Source of the DNA: Kangiellaceae bacterium
GTDB taxonomy: Bacteria; Pseudomonadota; Gammaproteobacteria; Enterobacterales; Kangiellaceae
DNA: 43,744 nucleotides
Direction: 5' to 3'
Assembly: GCA_019090895.1 (NCBI GenBank)
Contig: JAHRVB010000156.1
Coordinates: 1 to 43,744 of the forward strand
Position numbers and translations under genes: made by a program. Under the pieces are notes generated by a model. It ran no database searches. It had not been told where the DNA came from and was given only the letters and a program-made list of their open reading frames with translations. This document shows, one piece after another, positions 1 through 7,845 of the stretch; position 1 is the first letter of the stretch; the number at the start of each line of letters is the position of its first letter.

Positions 1-32
1 ATGGATTAGATGGATTAGATGGTGTTAGATAG
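1..32 (+). repeat. Short tandem repeat, possible 3' end of a GLD-repeat protein
   Basis: The window opens with two perfect copies of a 9-bp unit (atggattag) and a third degenerate copy. Read in frame 3 it gives G-L-D-G-L-D-G-V-R followed by a TAG stop at 30-32, so it may be the last codons of a protein with Gly-Leu-Asp repeats that begins outside the window. With only ten codons visible this is a guess; it may equally be non-coding. Confidence 0.25.
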
Positions 33-193
33 CGTTAAGCATCATATCGGTACCAAGAATTGCGGGTTCATCATCAAGAGCCGGTCAGCGCGATGATATT
101 TGGTAGTTACGTGTGATATGTTCATTTTAATGTCACTGCAATTGTAAATTTCATAGATTTGAAACAATAACAGCATATCAATTCTTCAAAATA
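33..193. other. Intergenic, nothing recognised
   Basis: This stretch lies between the left edge and the stop codon of the acetyltransferase on the minus strand. I see no open frame of useful length, no strong hairpin followed by a T tract, and no RNA gene. Confidence 0.4.
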
Positions 194-844
194 TTAATCT
201 CTAAAGACATTAACCCCCCATTTCTTAGCGCCTCTTGATTGCCAGCTCATAAGGCCAAATCGATTGATAAAATAGGCTGAGTACCCAATCGTAAAGTCAC
301 CATTGTTAAGAGAGGCTCTGAGTGATGCGAAATTATGGGTTTCGATACAACCAAACACATGGGTTCTACCATTATCAATCAGTGTTTGTTCGTTAATTGA
401 TTTAATAAGGTTAAATAATCCGTTGCCACGGTGTTCGGGTAATACATATCCTTTGTAGCGATAATAAAGTTTGTCGCCAAATTGTATTTTTACTTGTTGG
501 TCGACTTCGATGGATTTGACTGTGCGCCAACCATATCCAATGACTTGGCCATTCTTCACAGCTCCAACACATTGGTCACCCTGTAGAAGGTTTTTTTCTA
601 CAAATGCTCGGGTGAGATCCAAAGAGCGATTTACAGCTTCATCGGAAAAATCACTCAGTGAAAGCTCTCTAAATTCTATACCGTTCGTTTCGAATTTTTC
701 TAATCTGGATTGGACGATAGGTTGAGCTCTTACAACGGATATGCGAAATCCTAGGAATCGTTTAAGCAACAGCATCAAATAACAATGCAAGAAACGGAGC
801 ATTCCCCATTCTTTGATATATTGTATTCTTCCGTTGAACATCAT
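194..844 (-). CDS. GNAT-family N-acetyltransferase
   Basis: A 216-residue protein likely to transfer an acyl group from acyl-CoA to an amine; the substrate is unknown. The acyl-CoA-binding signature of the GNAT fold is visible at about residues 135-145 (LPEHRGNGLFN, an R-G-x-G loop). It is followed by a helix and a typical C-terminal part in which a residue pair around 'IETHNFASLR' ends the fold. The N-terminal 50 residues are basic and hydrophobic (a run around 16-35) and may associate with the membrane. The start ATG is preceded by an AGGA-type ribosome site. Two adjacent ATG codons are possible starts. The gene begins 11 nt after the stop of the upstream glycosyltransferase, so the two are very probably one operon, and the acetyltransferase may modify an amino sugar on the same glycan. 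That link is inference. Confidence 0.8.
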   Translation of the reverse strand: MMFNGRIQYIKEWGMLRFLHCYLMLLLKRFLGFRISVVRAQPIVQSRLEKFETNGIEFRELSLSDFSDEAVNRSLDLTRAFVEKNLLQGDQCVGAVKNGQVIGYGWRTVKSIEVDQQVKIQFGDKLYYRYKGYVLPEHRGNGLFNLIKSINEQTLIDNGRTHVFGCIETHNFASLRASLNNGDFTIGYSAYFINRFGLMSWQSRGAKKWGVNVFRD

Positions 845-855
845 ATTTTCTTATC

Positions 856-2091
856 CTACTTATCAAGTAATCGTGCGTTTTTTTCTTCAATCCATTTGGA
901 CATAAATTTGGTACTTCTTAGGCTGTGATGATTTAACATTGAGCCAATAAAATTATTAATCCTATGTCTATCGAGCATTTCAAGTAACAGGTTTATGCGG
1001 CAAGTCAGTTTTTCACTCAAGTCTTTACCATTATAGACTTCATTTAGCAGTGGCTGGCTTAGCCCACTTTTTTCTTGCCAAAAAGATTTGTTACTATAGA
1101 GTTTGACTGCTGCGTCCACTATGCCTTGGTCAGAATTAGCGACTATACCTGGCCATAACATTCCAGAGGTCATTCCCTCAGCTCCGATTTTTGTCGTCAC
1201 GATAGGAGTTTTCATTAGCATCGCGTCAATAAACTTACCTTTAATACCAGCACCAAATCTTAGTGGTGATAAACAAACTCTAGCTTCCGCCATAATTTGA
1301 TCAACACTTTCGGCTCGATCTTTTATGAAAAAGCCGGCTTTAGGGTTGTTTAATGCTGTAGCTTTAGGAGGGGTATAAGCACCGTAAACATGCAATTCCA
1401 CATGAGGTAGTTCTTTTCTAATCATAGGCCAAATTTTTTGTAACCATAGTACTGAGTCCCAGTTGGGCGCATGCCTCAAATTTCCTATGGTCACAAAATG
1501 AGATCTTTCTGAATATGTCACTTCTTTTTTCGGTTTGGAATTAGGGTCGAGCATAAAAGGCAAGTGAATCAATAGGGATGGATCAAGGTTAAAGTGTTGC
1601 TCGAGTAATTCCATTTCATAGCTTGAAATAATAAGTGATAAATCACAGCGGAAGATGCTAGCGATTTCTCGTCTGGCTAAATCGCTATTTAAGTCGTCTA
1701 AAGAAAATGGTTTATTCTGTTTCACAGCTTCATGGCGAGCGCCGCGTAAACACTGCAAATCTTCTGTATCCAAGATTCTTAATGCGTTTGGACAGGATTC
1801 GGCCACTCGCCAGCCAAACTGTTCTTCCATCATAAACCGGTCAAAAAGTACGGCGGTAGGGTTGAGTTGTTTGACAAAAACATCAAATCCAGAGTCGTTG
1901 ATTTCGATCGATTGGCACTCTATACCTTCGGATTCTAAGTCGGTATTGAATTCAGTCGGTTGCGAAGGTGTAGAGAACACTACACGCCAGTTGTTATTTC
2001 TAAAATGCTTGATTAGCGACAGCATGTGAGAACCAGCAGCAGAAGAATTTGGTTCAGGCCAAACATAGCCAATAACGAGTAGTGTTCTCAT
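856..2091 (-). CDS. Glycosyltransferase, GT4-like (group 1)
   Basis: A 411-residue cytosolic glycosyltransferase with the GT-B two-domain layout. The N-terminal Rossmann half starts directly at residue 1 with a beta strand and a Pro-rich loop (VIGYVWPEPNSSAAG, residues 6-20). The C-terminal nucleotide-sugar half begins near 'FVTIGNLRHAPN' (199-210). The diagnostic donor-binding segment is at about 273-306, with 'RFGAGIKGKFIDAM' and then 'TPIVTTKIGAEG'. This is the form seen in group-1 transferases, although the classical E-x7-E is not perfect. The sugar donor and acceptor cannot be told from sequence. It is the first gene of a two-gene operon with the GNAT gene and is divergent from gloB. A role in surface glycan synthesis is plausible, but no other glycan genes are visible nearby. 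Confidence 0.8.
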   Translation of the reverse strand: MRTLLVIGYVWPEPNSSAAGSHMLSLIKHFRNNNWRVVFSTPSQPTEFNTDLESEGIECQSIEINDSGFDVFVKQLNPTAVLFDRFMMEEQFGWRVAESCPNALRILDTEDLQCLRGARHEAVKQNKPFSLDDLNSDLARREIASIFRCDLSLIISSYEMELLEQHFNLDPSLLIHLPFMLDPNSKPKKEVTYSERSHFVTIGNLRHAPNWDSVLWLQKIWPMIRKELPHVELHVYGAYTPPKATALNNPKAGFFIKDRAESVDQIMAEARVCLSPLRFGAGIKGKFIDAMLMKTPIVTTKIGAEGMTSGMLWPGIVANSDQGIVDAAVKLYSNKSFWQEKSGLSQPLLNEVYNGKDLSEKLTCRINLLLEMLDRHRINNFIGSMLNHHSLRSTKFMSKWIEEKNARLLDK

Positions 2092-2191
2092 GGAGCCATT
2101 GATTAACGGACAAAGTATGCGATATTCTAACTAATTAGCGAATTCATTAATATCTGATTATTAGACTCCCTATTAAAACATTGGTAATACT

Positions 2192-2971
2192 ATGAAAATA
2201 CATCAATTTTATACTGACAACGAATTGAGGAATTTTACCTATATTCTTGAACTATCAAGCGGAGAAGCGATAGCAATAGATCCCTGGGATGCGGATTTTA
2301 TTAATTCACAACTAGCAAAGAGGTCGCTAAAGCTTAAATCGATTATTAACACTCACGAGCATTGGGATCACATTCAAGGGAATCAAGCCTTAATTGATTC
2401 ACACCAATGTGAAGTGTGGGCACATCAAAACGGTGAGGGTAAAGTGCCGGGCCTCTCTCGTAGCTTGACCGCAAATGAAAAAATAGATTTAGATGAACAA
2501 AGTGAGCTGTTAGTCATGGATACTCCCGGACATACCTTCGCTCACCTGTGCTTCTTAGTGTTAGAGCAGGGAAAGCCTGTAGCCGTGTTTACTGGTGATA
2601 CGTTGTTTAATGCCGGCGTAGGGCATTGCCGTGGGGGGAACGAAGACATCCTTTATCAAACTATATCTAAACAATTTCAGCCGCTTGCAGACCATATAGA
2701 AGTCTATCCCGGACATGACTATTTAGAAAATAATCTCAAATTTACGCTGAATTTTGAGCCCGATAATGAACAAGCAAAAGCATGGCTGTTGAAAGTCAGC
2801 GCGTCGGATTATGAACCAGGATTGGTACGAACAACCATCGGTGATGAAAAGCAGTTTAATACTTTTCTTCGGTTAGAATGCTCACAGATTAAACGAAGTT
2901 TGAAACTCGCCTCAGATGCCGATGACAAGCGTGTTTTTCTTGCTTTGCGGGCAGAACGAGATGGTTGGTAA
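2192..2971 (+). CDS. gloB: Hydroxyacylglutathione hydrolase (glyoxalase II)
   Basis: Hydrolyses S-lactoylglutathione to D-lactate and glutathione, the second step of methylglyoxal detoxification in the cytosol. The 259-residue length is typical. The metallo-beta-lactamase metal-binding set is complete: T-H55-E-H57-W-D59-H60, then H114 in 'DTPGHT', D136 in 'FTGDTLF' and H175 in 'VYPGHDY'. The C-terminal family segment is also recognisable ('NLKFTLNFEPDN' at about 181-192 and 'TTIGDEKQFNTFLR' at about 214-227), which separates GloB from other MBL-fold hydrolases. The ATG is preceded only by a weak ribosome site. The gene stands alone, convergent with the MerR gene; the partner gloA lies 34 kb away in this window. 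Confidence 0.9.
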   Translation: MKIHQFYTDNELRNFTYILELSSGEAIAIDPWDADFINSQLAKRSLKLKSIINTHEHWDHIQGNQALIDSHQCEVWAHQNGEGKVPGLSRSLTANEKIDLDEQSELLVMDTPGHTFAHLCFLVLEQGKPVAVFTGDTLFNAGVGHCRGGNEDILYQTISKQFQPLADHIEVYPGHDYLENNLKFTLNFEPDNEQAKAWLLKVSASDYEPGLVRTTIGDEKQFNTFLRLECSQIKRSLKLASDADDKRVFLALRAERDGW

Positions 2972-2995
2972 CCGTTGCTCGTGACAACATTTATG

Positions 2996-3400
2996 CTAGC
3001 GAATGTGACTATTCTTTATCTTTTTATGGGTTGTTAACTCCAACAGTTTTAAAAACTTAGGGCACTCAAAATGGCTCGGTGCTTGGCAGGCGGCAGCGTG
3101 TCGAAGCCCATCGCGCATTTTAGTCAGCTTTTTTATTTTGCTATCGATTTCATCGGCTTTTTCAATAAGTCGCGCTCGATCGAGCTCGTTACGCTGAGGT
3201 GCTAGTATTTCATTGATTTCATCAAGTGAAAAACCTGCACTAGTGGCTAAATTTATAACCTTTAAGTGTTTAACAACTTTAGATTCAAACTGTCGTCGTA
3301 GTCCATGTCGTCCGTAAGATTTAATCAATCCCTTTTGTTCGTAATATCTAAGAGTTGAAACGGCCAGTCCGGTCAATTTAGATACCTCGCCTATGTCCAT
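2996..3400 (-). CDS. MerR-family transcriptional regulator
   Basis: A 134-residue DNA-binding regulator. The N-terminal winged helix-turn-helix is clear (MDIGEVSKLTG, then 'STLRYYEQKGL' at 15-25), followed by the second helical pair ('LATSAGFSLDEINEIL', 51-66) and a dimerisation helix (about 74-100). The C-terminal part contains C105 and C113 separated by seven residues (C-x7-C), the spacing of the metal-binding loop in CueR-type metal sensors. Flanking residues (Q-A-P-S-H-F-E) differ from CueR, so the inducer may be a metal, an oxidant or an electrophile. It is divergent from the tpm methyltransferase gene, whose promoter shows the 19-bp spacer typical of MerR control. Regulation of tpm by this protein is a well-supported inference, not shown directly. 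Confidence 0.9.
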   Translation of the reverse strand: MDIGEVSKLTGLAVSTLRYYEQKGLIKSYGRHGLRRQFESKVVKHLKVINLATSAGFSLDEINEILAPQRNELDRARLIEKADEIDSKIKKLTKMRDGLRHAAACQAPSHFECPKFLKLLELTTHKKIKNSHIR

Positions 3401-3457
3401 AGGTTTAATCTCCTCTAATTAAAGTTCAGCGATTTAGAATTTTATTGATTCTAAGTC

Positions 3458-3488
3458 TTGACCTAAAGTCAGCTTTAACTCGTATGAT
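3458..3488 (+). promoter_or_regulatory. MerR-type promoter and operator upstream of tpm
   Basis: A -35 element TTGACC (3458-3463) and a -10 element TATGAT (3483-3488) are separated by exactly 19 bp, rather than the usual 17. This is the long spacer characteristic of promoters activated by MerR-family proteins through DNA distortion. Within the spacer is a dyad TAAAG-TCAG-CTTTA (3464-3477), with further matching GA/TC pairs outside it, as expected for the regulator's operator. Transcription would start near 3495 and run into tpm. The dyad also lies 58 bp upstream of the merR start codon, so autoregulation is possible. Confidence 0.7.
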
Positions 3489-3571
3489 AATACTAGAGTG
3501 ATTGCTCGGCTACAACGGTTGGCCTGGTGATGACCGAACTAACTAATTCGAGTCAAATTTTAGGAGTACCT

Positions 3572-4216
3572 ATGAACGCGGAGTTTTGGCACCAAAAATG
3601 GCGGAAAAACGATATAGCTTTTCATCAACCAACAGTAAATAACCTATTGGTCGAATCGTTTAGACAGTTAAATCTAAAACCAAATAGTAGAATTCTCGTT
3701 CCTCTTTGTGGAAAATCTAAGGACATCGGCTGGATACTGTCAAAAGGGCACAGAGTAGTTGGCGTTGAGTTAAGCTGGCTCGCCGTTGAACAGTTATTTG
3801 AAAGTTTACAATTAACACCAACAATAACGCGAGAAGGCAGCTTGGATCGATACAAAGCTGGCAACCTCGATATATTTGTCGGCGATATCTTTCAATTAAC
3901 CAAAGGACTGCTTGGTCCTGTCGACGCCATTTATGACCGGGCCGCCTTGGTTGCATTGCCACTTGAATTAAGAAAACGATACACATCACAGTTAATTGAA
4001 CTAGGACAGCAACAGTCTCAATTGGTGGTTTGTTACGAATATAAGCAACACGAAATGTCTGGCCCCCCATTTTCGATTTCAAGCAGCGAAATCCATGCAC
4101 ATTATGATGCTTATTATGAGGTAAAGCTCATTATTCAACAAATAGTAGAGGGAGGTTTAAAAGGTGCTAATCAAGCTATTGAATCTATTTGGTTACTAAA
4201 AGAAAAGAATAATTAA
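3572..4216 (+). CDS. tpm: Thiopurine S-methyltransferase family protein
   Basis: A SAM-dependent methyltransferase of the TPMT family. Bacterial members methylate thiols and can convert tellurium or selenium oxyanions to volatile methylated forms. The 214-residue length fits the family. The start is set at the internal ATG because AGGAG lies 5 nt upstream and the product then begins M-N-A-E-F-W-H-Q-K-W, the canonical TPMT N-terminus; an earlier in-frame ATG at 3527 would add 15 residues unlike the family. SAM motif I is 'LVPLCGKSKD' (42-51), followed by the acidic residue E66 in 'VVGVELS'; 'GPVDAIYDRAALVALP' forms motif II. The gene is divergent from the MerR regulator and follows a MerR-type promoter. 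A metalloid or electrophile detoxification role is inference. Confidence 0.88.
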   Translation: MNAEFWHQKWRKNDIAFHQPTVNNLLVESFRQLNLKPNSRILVPLCGKSKDIGWILSKGHRVVGVELSWLAVEQLFESLQLTPTITREGSLDRYKAGNLDIFVGDIFQLTKGLLGPVDAIYDRAALVALPLELRKRYTSQLIELGQQQSQLVVCYEYKQHEMSGPPFSISSSEIHAHYDAYYEVKLIIQQIVEGGLKGANQAIESIWLLKEKNN

Positions 4217-4269
4217 ATAATGTGGGATGGATAATGCTGATTGGTCCAACTTAACTGATACTGTCCGGT

Positions 4270-4296
4270 ATTGTCCGCGGGGAGTTCGCGGACAAT
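4270..4296. promoter_or_regulatory. Perfect inverted repeat, candidate enhancer for the NtrC-type activator
   Basis: ATTGTCCGCG and its exact reverse complement CGCGGACAAT are separated by 7 bp (gggagtt). Extra TGTCC half-sites lie on both sides (4262-4266 and 4296-4300). The repeat has no following T tract and sits about 115 bp upstream of a sigma-54 promoter, so it looks like a dimer-binding upstream activating site rather than a terminator. The probable ligand is the Fis-type helix-turn-helix of the response regulator encoded at 9176. Confidence 0.6.
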
Positions 4297-4383
4297 GTCC
4301 ATATTCAATTCTAGAATTTGATTTCACAACGAATACAACCAAATCCATATATAAAACAGTAAGTTAACCGTTGAATGGATTAT

Positions 4384-4399
4384 TGGCACATTTTTCGCA
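4384..4399 (+). promoter_or_regulatory. Sigma-54 (RpoN) promoter of the ABC export operon
   Basis: The sequence TGGCAC-N5-TCGCA matches the -24/-12 consensus (TGGCAC-N5-TTGCW) with one substitution in the -12 block. The invariant GG (4385-4386) and GC (4397-4398) are spaced by exactly 10 bp. Transcription would begin near 4410, about 40 bp before the membrane-fusion gene. The operon also encodes a sigma-54 activator, which supports the call. Confidence 0.65.
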
Positions 4400-4451
4400 A
4401 AGTTAGTCACTTATAACCAGAATAAGTAACTTAGACTAACCGAGCAAATTC

Positions 4452-5717
4452 ATGATAAAAGATACTTCATCACAAGACGTAATAATAGACAAACCCAAAA
4501 GTCCTAAGAAGTGGGTAATTACTGCGGTAAGTTTGGTCGTATTGGCCGTGAGTTTTCTAGTTTATCCGAGCATCTCAAACTGGTCATCTTCTGACCGTTC
4601 TGTCAATTTATCGCGAGTACGAATCGCTAATGTCGCTCGGGGTGAGTTTATACGGGATGTTTCATTACAAGGAAACATTGTTGCTGCAAACAGTCCTAAG
4701 CTTTATGCGCCGGCAATTGGAACAGTTACATTACTTGCTAATCCAGGAGAGTTAGTAAAAGAGGGGGATGTCGTTGCGATGGTAAGTAGTCCTTCCTTAA
4801 CCAATAGACTTCAGCAAGAGCAATCTAAGTTAGAAAGTTTACAAATTGAGTTAGAGCGTCAGCAAATAGCGACCAAACAGGCTCGAATTAAAAGTCGACA
4901 ACAAATCCAACTTGAAAAGGTCGTGCTAGATGCTGCCAATCGTGAAAAACGTCGTGCAGAGCAATCCGTTAAAATCCAAGCATTAAGTCAATTAGACTAC
5001 GAAAAAGCGATTGACGAGTTAAAACGGTCTCAATTGAAGTACGACTTTGCGATTGAACAGGCTGAATTAGAAAAAGAAAACTTATCATTCGAATTACGAA
5101 CCAAACAGTCGGAGTTCAACCAATACAAATTATTGGTAGGTAATACAGAAAGACTAGTTAAAGAATTAAACATGGTCGCACCAGTTTCTGGCATTGTCGG
5201 CTCTTGGTCTGTTGAGCAAAAATCGGCGGTATCTTTGAACCAAGCTTTGCTGACTATCGTTGACCTTTCTGCGTTTCAAGTGGAGGTCGATATTCCAGAA
5301 TCTTATGCCGATACCATTGGCATCGGCATGCCGGTAAAGGTGAATTACAACGCCAATGAATACGACGCGTCTGTTGTCAGTATTTCTCCAGAAGTTACTA
5401 ACAACGTGATTAAAGGCAGGGTCGCATTTTCTGCAGAGCCACCACCGGGCATTAAGCAAAACCAACGAGTTTCGAGCCGGGTTATTATCGAACAAAAAGC
5501 CAATGTATTGTATTTGCCCCGCGGGTCTTTCGTACAGCACCATGGTGGTTTACGAGCTTTTGTGGTTGAGGATGATATTGCAACGTTAACCAGTATTGCA
5601 CTGGGAGCAAGAAGTATAGACAAGATAGAAGTGGTTTCAGGACTCACTAATGGTCAGCGCGTCATTATTTCCAATACTGATTTTGTAGACGATGCCAAAG
5701 TGCTAAATCTCAATTAG
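4452..5717 (+). CDS. Periplasmic adaptor (HlyD/MacA-like membrane fusion protein)
   Basis: A 421-residue adaptor that would link the inner-membrane ABC complex to an outer-membrane channel. A cytosolic N-terminus of about 20 residues is followed by one membrane anchor (about 21-38). Then come the first half of a lipoyl/barrel-sandwich domain (about 83-112, 'APAIGTVTLLANPGELVKEGDVVAMV'-type region), a long alpha-helical hairpin rich in Gln, Glu and Lys (about 117-238), the second lipoyl half ('VAPVSGIVGSWSVEQKSAV', 242-260) and a beta-barrel domain to the C-terminus. It is the first gene of the export operon, directly downstream of the sigma-54 promoter, and 62 nt ahead of the ATPase. No TolC-like gene is present, so the outer-membrane partner must be encoded elsewhere. 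The substrate is unknown. Confidence 0.87.
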   Translation: MIKDTSSQDVIIDKPKSPKKWVITAVSLVVLAVSFLVYPSISNWSSSDRSVNLSRVRIANVARGEFIRDVSLQGNIVAANSPKLYAPAIGTVTLLANPGELVKEGDVVAMVSSPSLTNRLQQEQSKLESLQIELERQQIATKQARIKSRQQIQLEKVVLDAANREKRRAEQSVKIQALSQLDYEKAIDELKRSQLKYDFAIEQAELEKENLSFELRTKQSEFNQYKLLVGNTERLVKELNMVAPVSGIVGSWSVEQKSAVSLNQALLTIVDLSAFQVEVDIPESYADTIGIGMPVKVNYNANEYDASVVSISPEVTNNVIKGRVAFSAEPPPGIKQNQRVSSRVIIEQKANVLYLPRGSFVQHHGGLRAFVVEDDIATLTSIALGARSIDKIEVVSGLTNGQRVIISNTDFVDDAKVLNLN

Positions 5718-5779
5718 AAAAGCTAAAGAATTATTTAATAGGACACACTGAATTTTCGTTAACTTAAAGGGCCGTACCA

Positions 5780-6511
5780 ATGCTTAAAATGACCAACATC
5801 AAAAAGATATTTAGAACTGATTTAGTCGAGACTCACGCTTTAAGGAATTTTAGCTTAGAAGTAAATGAAGGCGAATTTGTTGCAGTGACCGGACCTTCTG
5901 GTTCAGGAAAAACAACTTTTCTAAATATCACTGGTATGCTGGAAACATTTAATAGCGGAACCTACATGTTAGATGATAAGGACGTTAGTCAACTAAATGA
6001 TAATCAGCGTTCGAAACTTCGCAATGAGAAAATAGGATTTATCTTTCAGAGTTTTAACCTTATTCCAGACCTTAATCTTTTTGATAACGTAGACGTACCA
6101 CTACGATATCGAGGTTTTAGCGCCAAAGAAAGGAAACAAAGGATCGAAAATGCGTTAGAGCGCGTCGGATTATCGGCAAGAATGAAACATTTGCCTTCTC
6201 AACTATCGGGTGGTCAACAGCAGCGAGTGGCAATTGCAAGAGCGCTTGCGGGGGAGCCATTGTTCCTACTCGCCGATGAGCCTACGGGTAATTTAGATTC
6301 ACTCATGGCAAGACAGGTCATGCAATTATTAGAAGAAATCAATCAGCAAGGCACCACTATTATTATGGTAACCCATGATGCAGAGTTGGCTCGAAGAGCG
6401 CAACGAAACATTCATATTGTTGATGGACAAGTAAGTGACTATCAGCAACTTCAACCGGTTCTTGATGCTCAAGAAGAAAGCGAAAAAGTCGCTGAAATCG
6501 CCAAAGCCTAG
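5780..6511 (+). CDS. ABC transporter ATP-binding protein, MacB/LolD type
   Basis: A 243-residue ATPase subunit that powers the two permeases downstream. All nucleotide-binding motifs are present: Walker A GPSGSGKTT (38-46), Q-loop Q90, signature LSGGQQQR (142-149), Walker B LFLLADEPTG (161-170) and H-loop H199 in 'VTHD'. The LSGGQQQR signature and the 'PTGNLDS' continuation are typical of the MacB/LolD/FtsE group, which do not move substrate through a classical channel. The last 30 residues are charged and poorly conserved. A G-rich ribosome site (AAAGGG) precedes the ATG. The following permease starts 9 nt after the stop. In E. coli MacB the ATPase and permease are fused, whereas here they are separate genes. 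Confidence 0.93.
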   Translation: MLKMTNIKKIFRTDLVETHALRNFSLEVNEGEFVAVTGPSGSGKTTFLNITGMLETFNSGTYMLDDKDVSQLNDNQRSKLRNEKIGFIFQSFNLIPDLNLFDNVDVPLRYRGFSAKERKQRIENALERVGLSARMKHLPSQLSGGQQQRVAIARALAGEPLFLLADEPTGNLDSLMARQVMQLLEEINQQGTTIIMVTHDAELARRAQRNIHIVDGQVSDYQQLQPVLDAQEESEKVAEIAKA

Positions 6512-6520
6512 GAGACTAAC

Positions 6521-7837
6521 ATGCTGTCGTATTATCTAAAATTGTCTTGGTTAAGCATAAAGCGAACACCAATACTAACGAGTTTGATGATTGTCGCAAT
6601 AGGCTTAGGAATTGGTGTAAGTATGACGGTGTTAACGGTCAACTATATGATGGACAAAGATCCCATTCCCGAGAAAAGTCATCAGCTCTATCATGTGCAA
6701 CTTTATACTTATGGAAAAGGACATTCTAATAGCAATACCGAAGATCAATTTCCTGTTCAGTTGACTTATCCTGACGCGATGAATATCCACCATTCGAATG
6801 TACCGTTGCGAAAGACAAGAAGCTTATCGACAGGTTTTTCAGTAATACCAGAATCCGCAGATTCTCCGCCTTTTATCGAATCTGCGAGAGCGATTGATCA
6901 CCAATTTTTTGATATGTTTAAAGTTCCCTTTTTGTTTGGTGCCACTTGGGATGCAGAAATCGATCAATCGCCGCGCGAAGTTGTCGTTATTAACACGGAA
7001 TTGAATGATCAGCTCTTCAATGGTGAAAATAGTGTTGGTCGAACACTAAATCTTGGAACGGTTAGCTATACCATAGTAGGTGTAATTAGCTCATGGCAAC
7101 CAGCTCCAAAATTCTATGACTTAAATAACGGTAATTTCAATGATTCCGAATCAATATTTATTCCTTTTTCGTTATTACCTATTCATGAAATACCGAGTTG
7201 GGGAAACAATAATGGTTGGAAGAATGAAAACGTTAATAGTTATCAAGACAAATTAGCGTCAGAAATTATGTGGAATCAGTATTGGGTAGAGCTACCCAAC
7301 GAGGAAATAAAGTTCGCTTATCTACAATGGATAGAAGGATACATTAGCGAACAACAAAAGATAGGGCGATTTCAACACGAGAAAGCCGGTGTGTCACTTA
7401 AAAATGTGGTTCAGTGGATGAAAACAAATCAGGTTGTGCCAAGTGATAATTCTATTTTGGTCGGTCTGTCGTTTATGTTTTTGGCTGTGTGCATGATTAA
7501 CACGATTGGTTTACTTCTAGCAAAATTTTTGCAGAGAGCTCCTGAGGTTGGTGTAAGGCGAGCGCTCGGTGCGAGTCGGTCTCAAATATTTATTCAACAT
7601 TTAGTCGATGTATCACTAATTGGAGTGTTGGGTGGCTTGCTCGGTTTAGCGCTTGGTCAACTCGGTTTGCTTGGCGTTAAAACCCTCTACACTTCATACA
7701 GTCAACTCGTTCATATGGACCTTACGTTGATCGTGTTAGCGATTGCTATCGCATTAGGGGCAAGCATCACTGCGGGAATGTATCCTGCGTGGTTAATTTG
7801 TCGAACCAACCCTTCTGTCTATTTGAAAATTCAATAG
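6521..7837 (+). CDS. MacB/FtsX-type ABC permease (first)
   Basis: A 438-residue inner-membrane subunit with the four-helix FtsX topology. One N-terminal transmembrane helix (about 17-40) is followed by a large periplasmic domain of the MacB core type (about 45-305) and then three C-terminal helices (about 312-332, 358-385 and 397-425). The family motif 'EVGVRRALGASRSQIFIQHL' is present between the second and third helices. The periplasmic domain contains an insert rich in Asn, Trp and Tyr near 205-270 that the second permease lacks. A strong AGGAG site lies before the ATG. The gene is tightly packed between the ATPase and the second permease, so a heterodimeric permease pair is the natural reading. 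Confidence 0.88.
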   Translation: MLSYYLKLSWLSIKRTPILTSLMIVAIGLGIGVSMTVLTVNYMMDKDPIPEKSHQLYHVQLYTYGKGHSNSNTEDQFPVQLTYPDAMNIHHSNVPLRKTRSLSTGFSVIPESADSPPFIESARAIDHQFFDMFKVPFLFGATWDAEIDQSPREVVVINTELNDQLFNGENSVGRTLNLGTVSYTIVGVISSWQPAPKFYDLNNGNFNDSESIFIPFSLLPIHEIPSWGNNNGWKNENVNSYQDKLASEIMWNQYWVELPNEEIKFAYLQWIEGYISEQQKIGRFQHEKAGVSLKNVVQWMKTNQVVPSDNSILVGLSFMFLAVCMINTIGLLLAKFLQRAPEVGVRRALGASRSQIFIQHLVDVSLIGVLGGLLGLALGQLGLLGVKTLYTSYSQLVHMDLTLIVLAIAIALGASITAGMYPAWLICRTNPSVYLKIQ

Positions 7838-7845
7838 GAGTTAGC

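Noticed and set aside
3717-4100. A 127-codon open frame antisense to tpm
   Set aside because: It is a shadow of a well-supported methyltransferase gene with motif-level evidence on the other strand.
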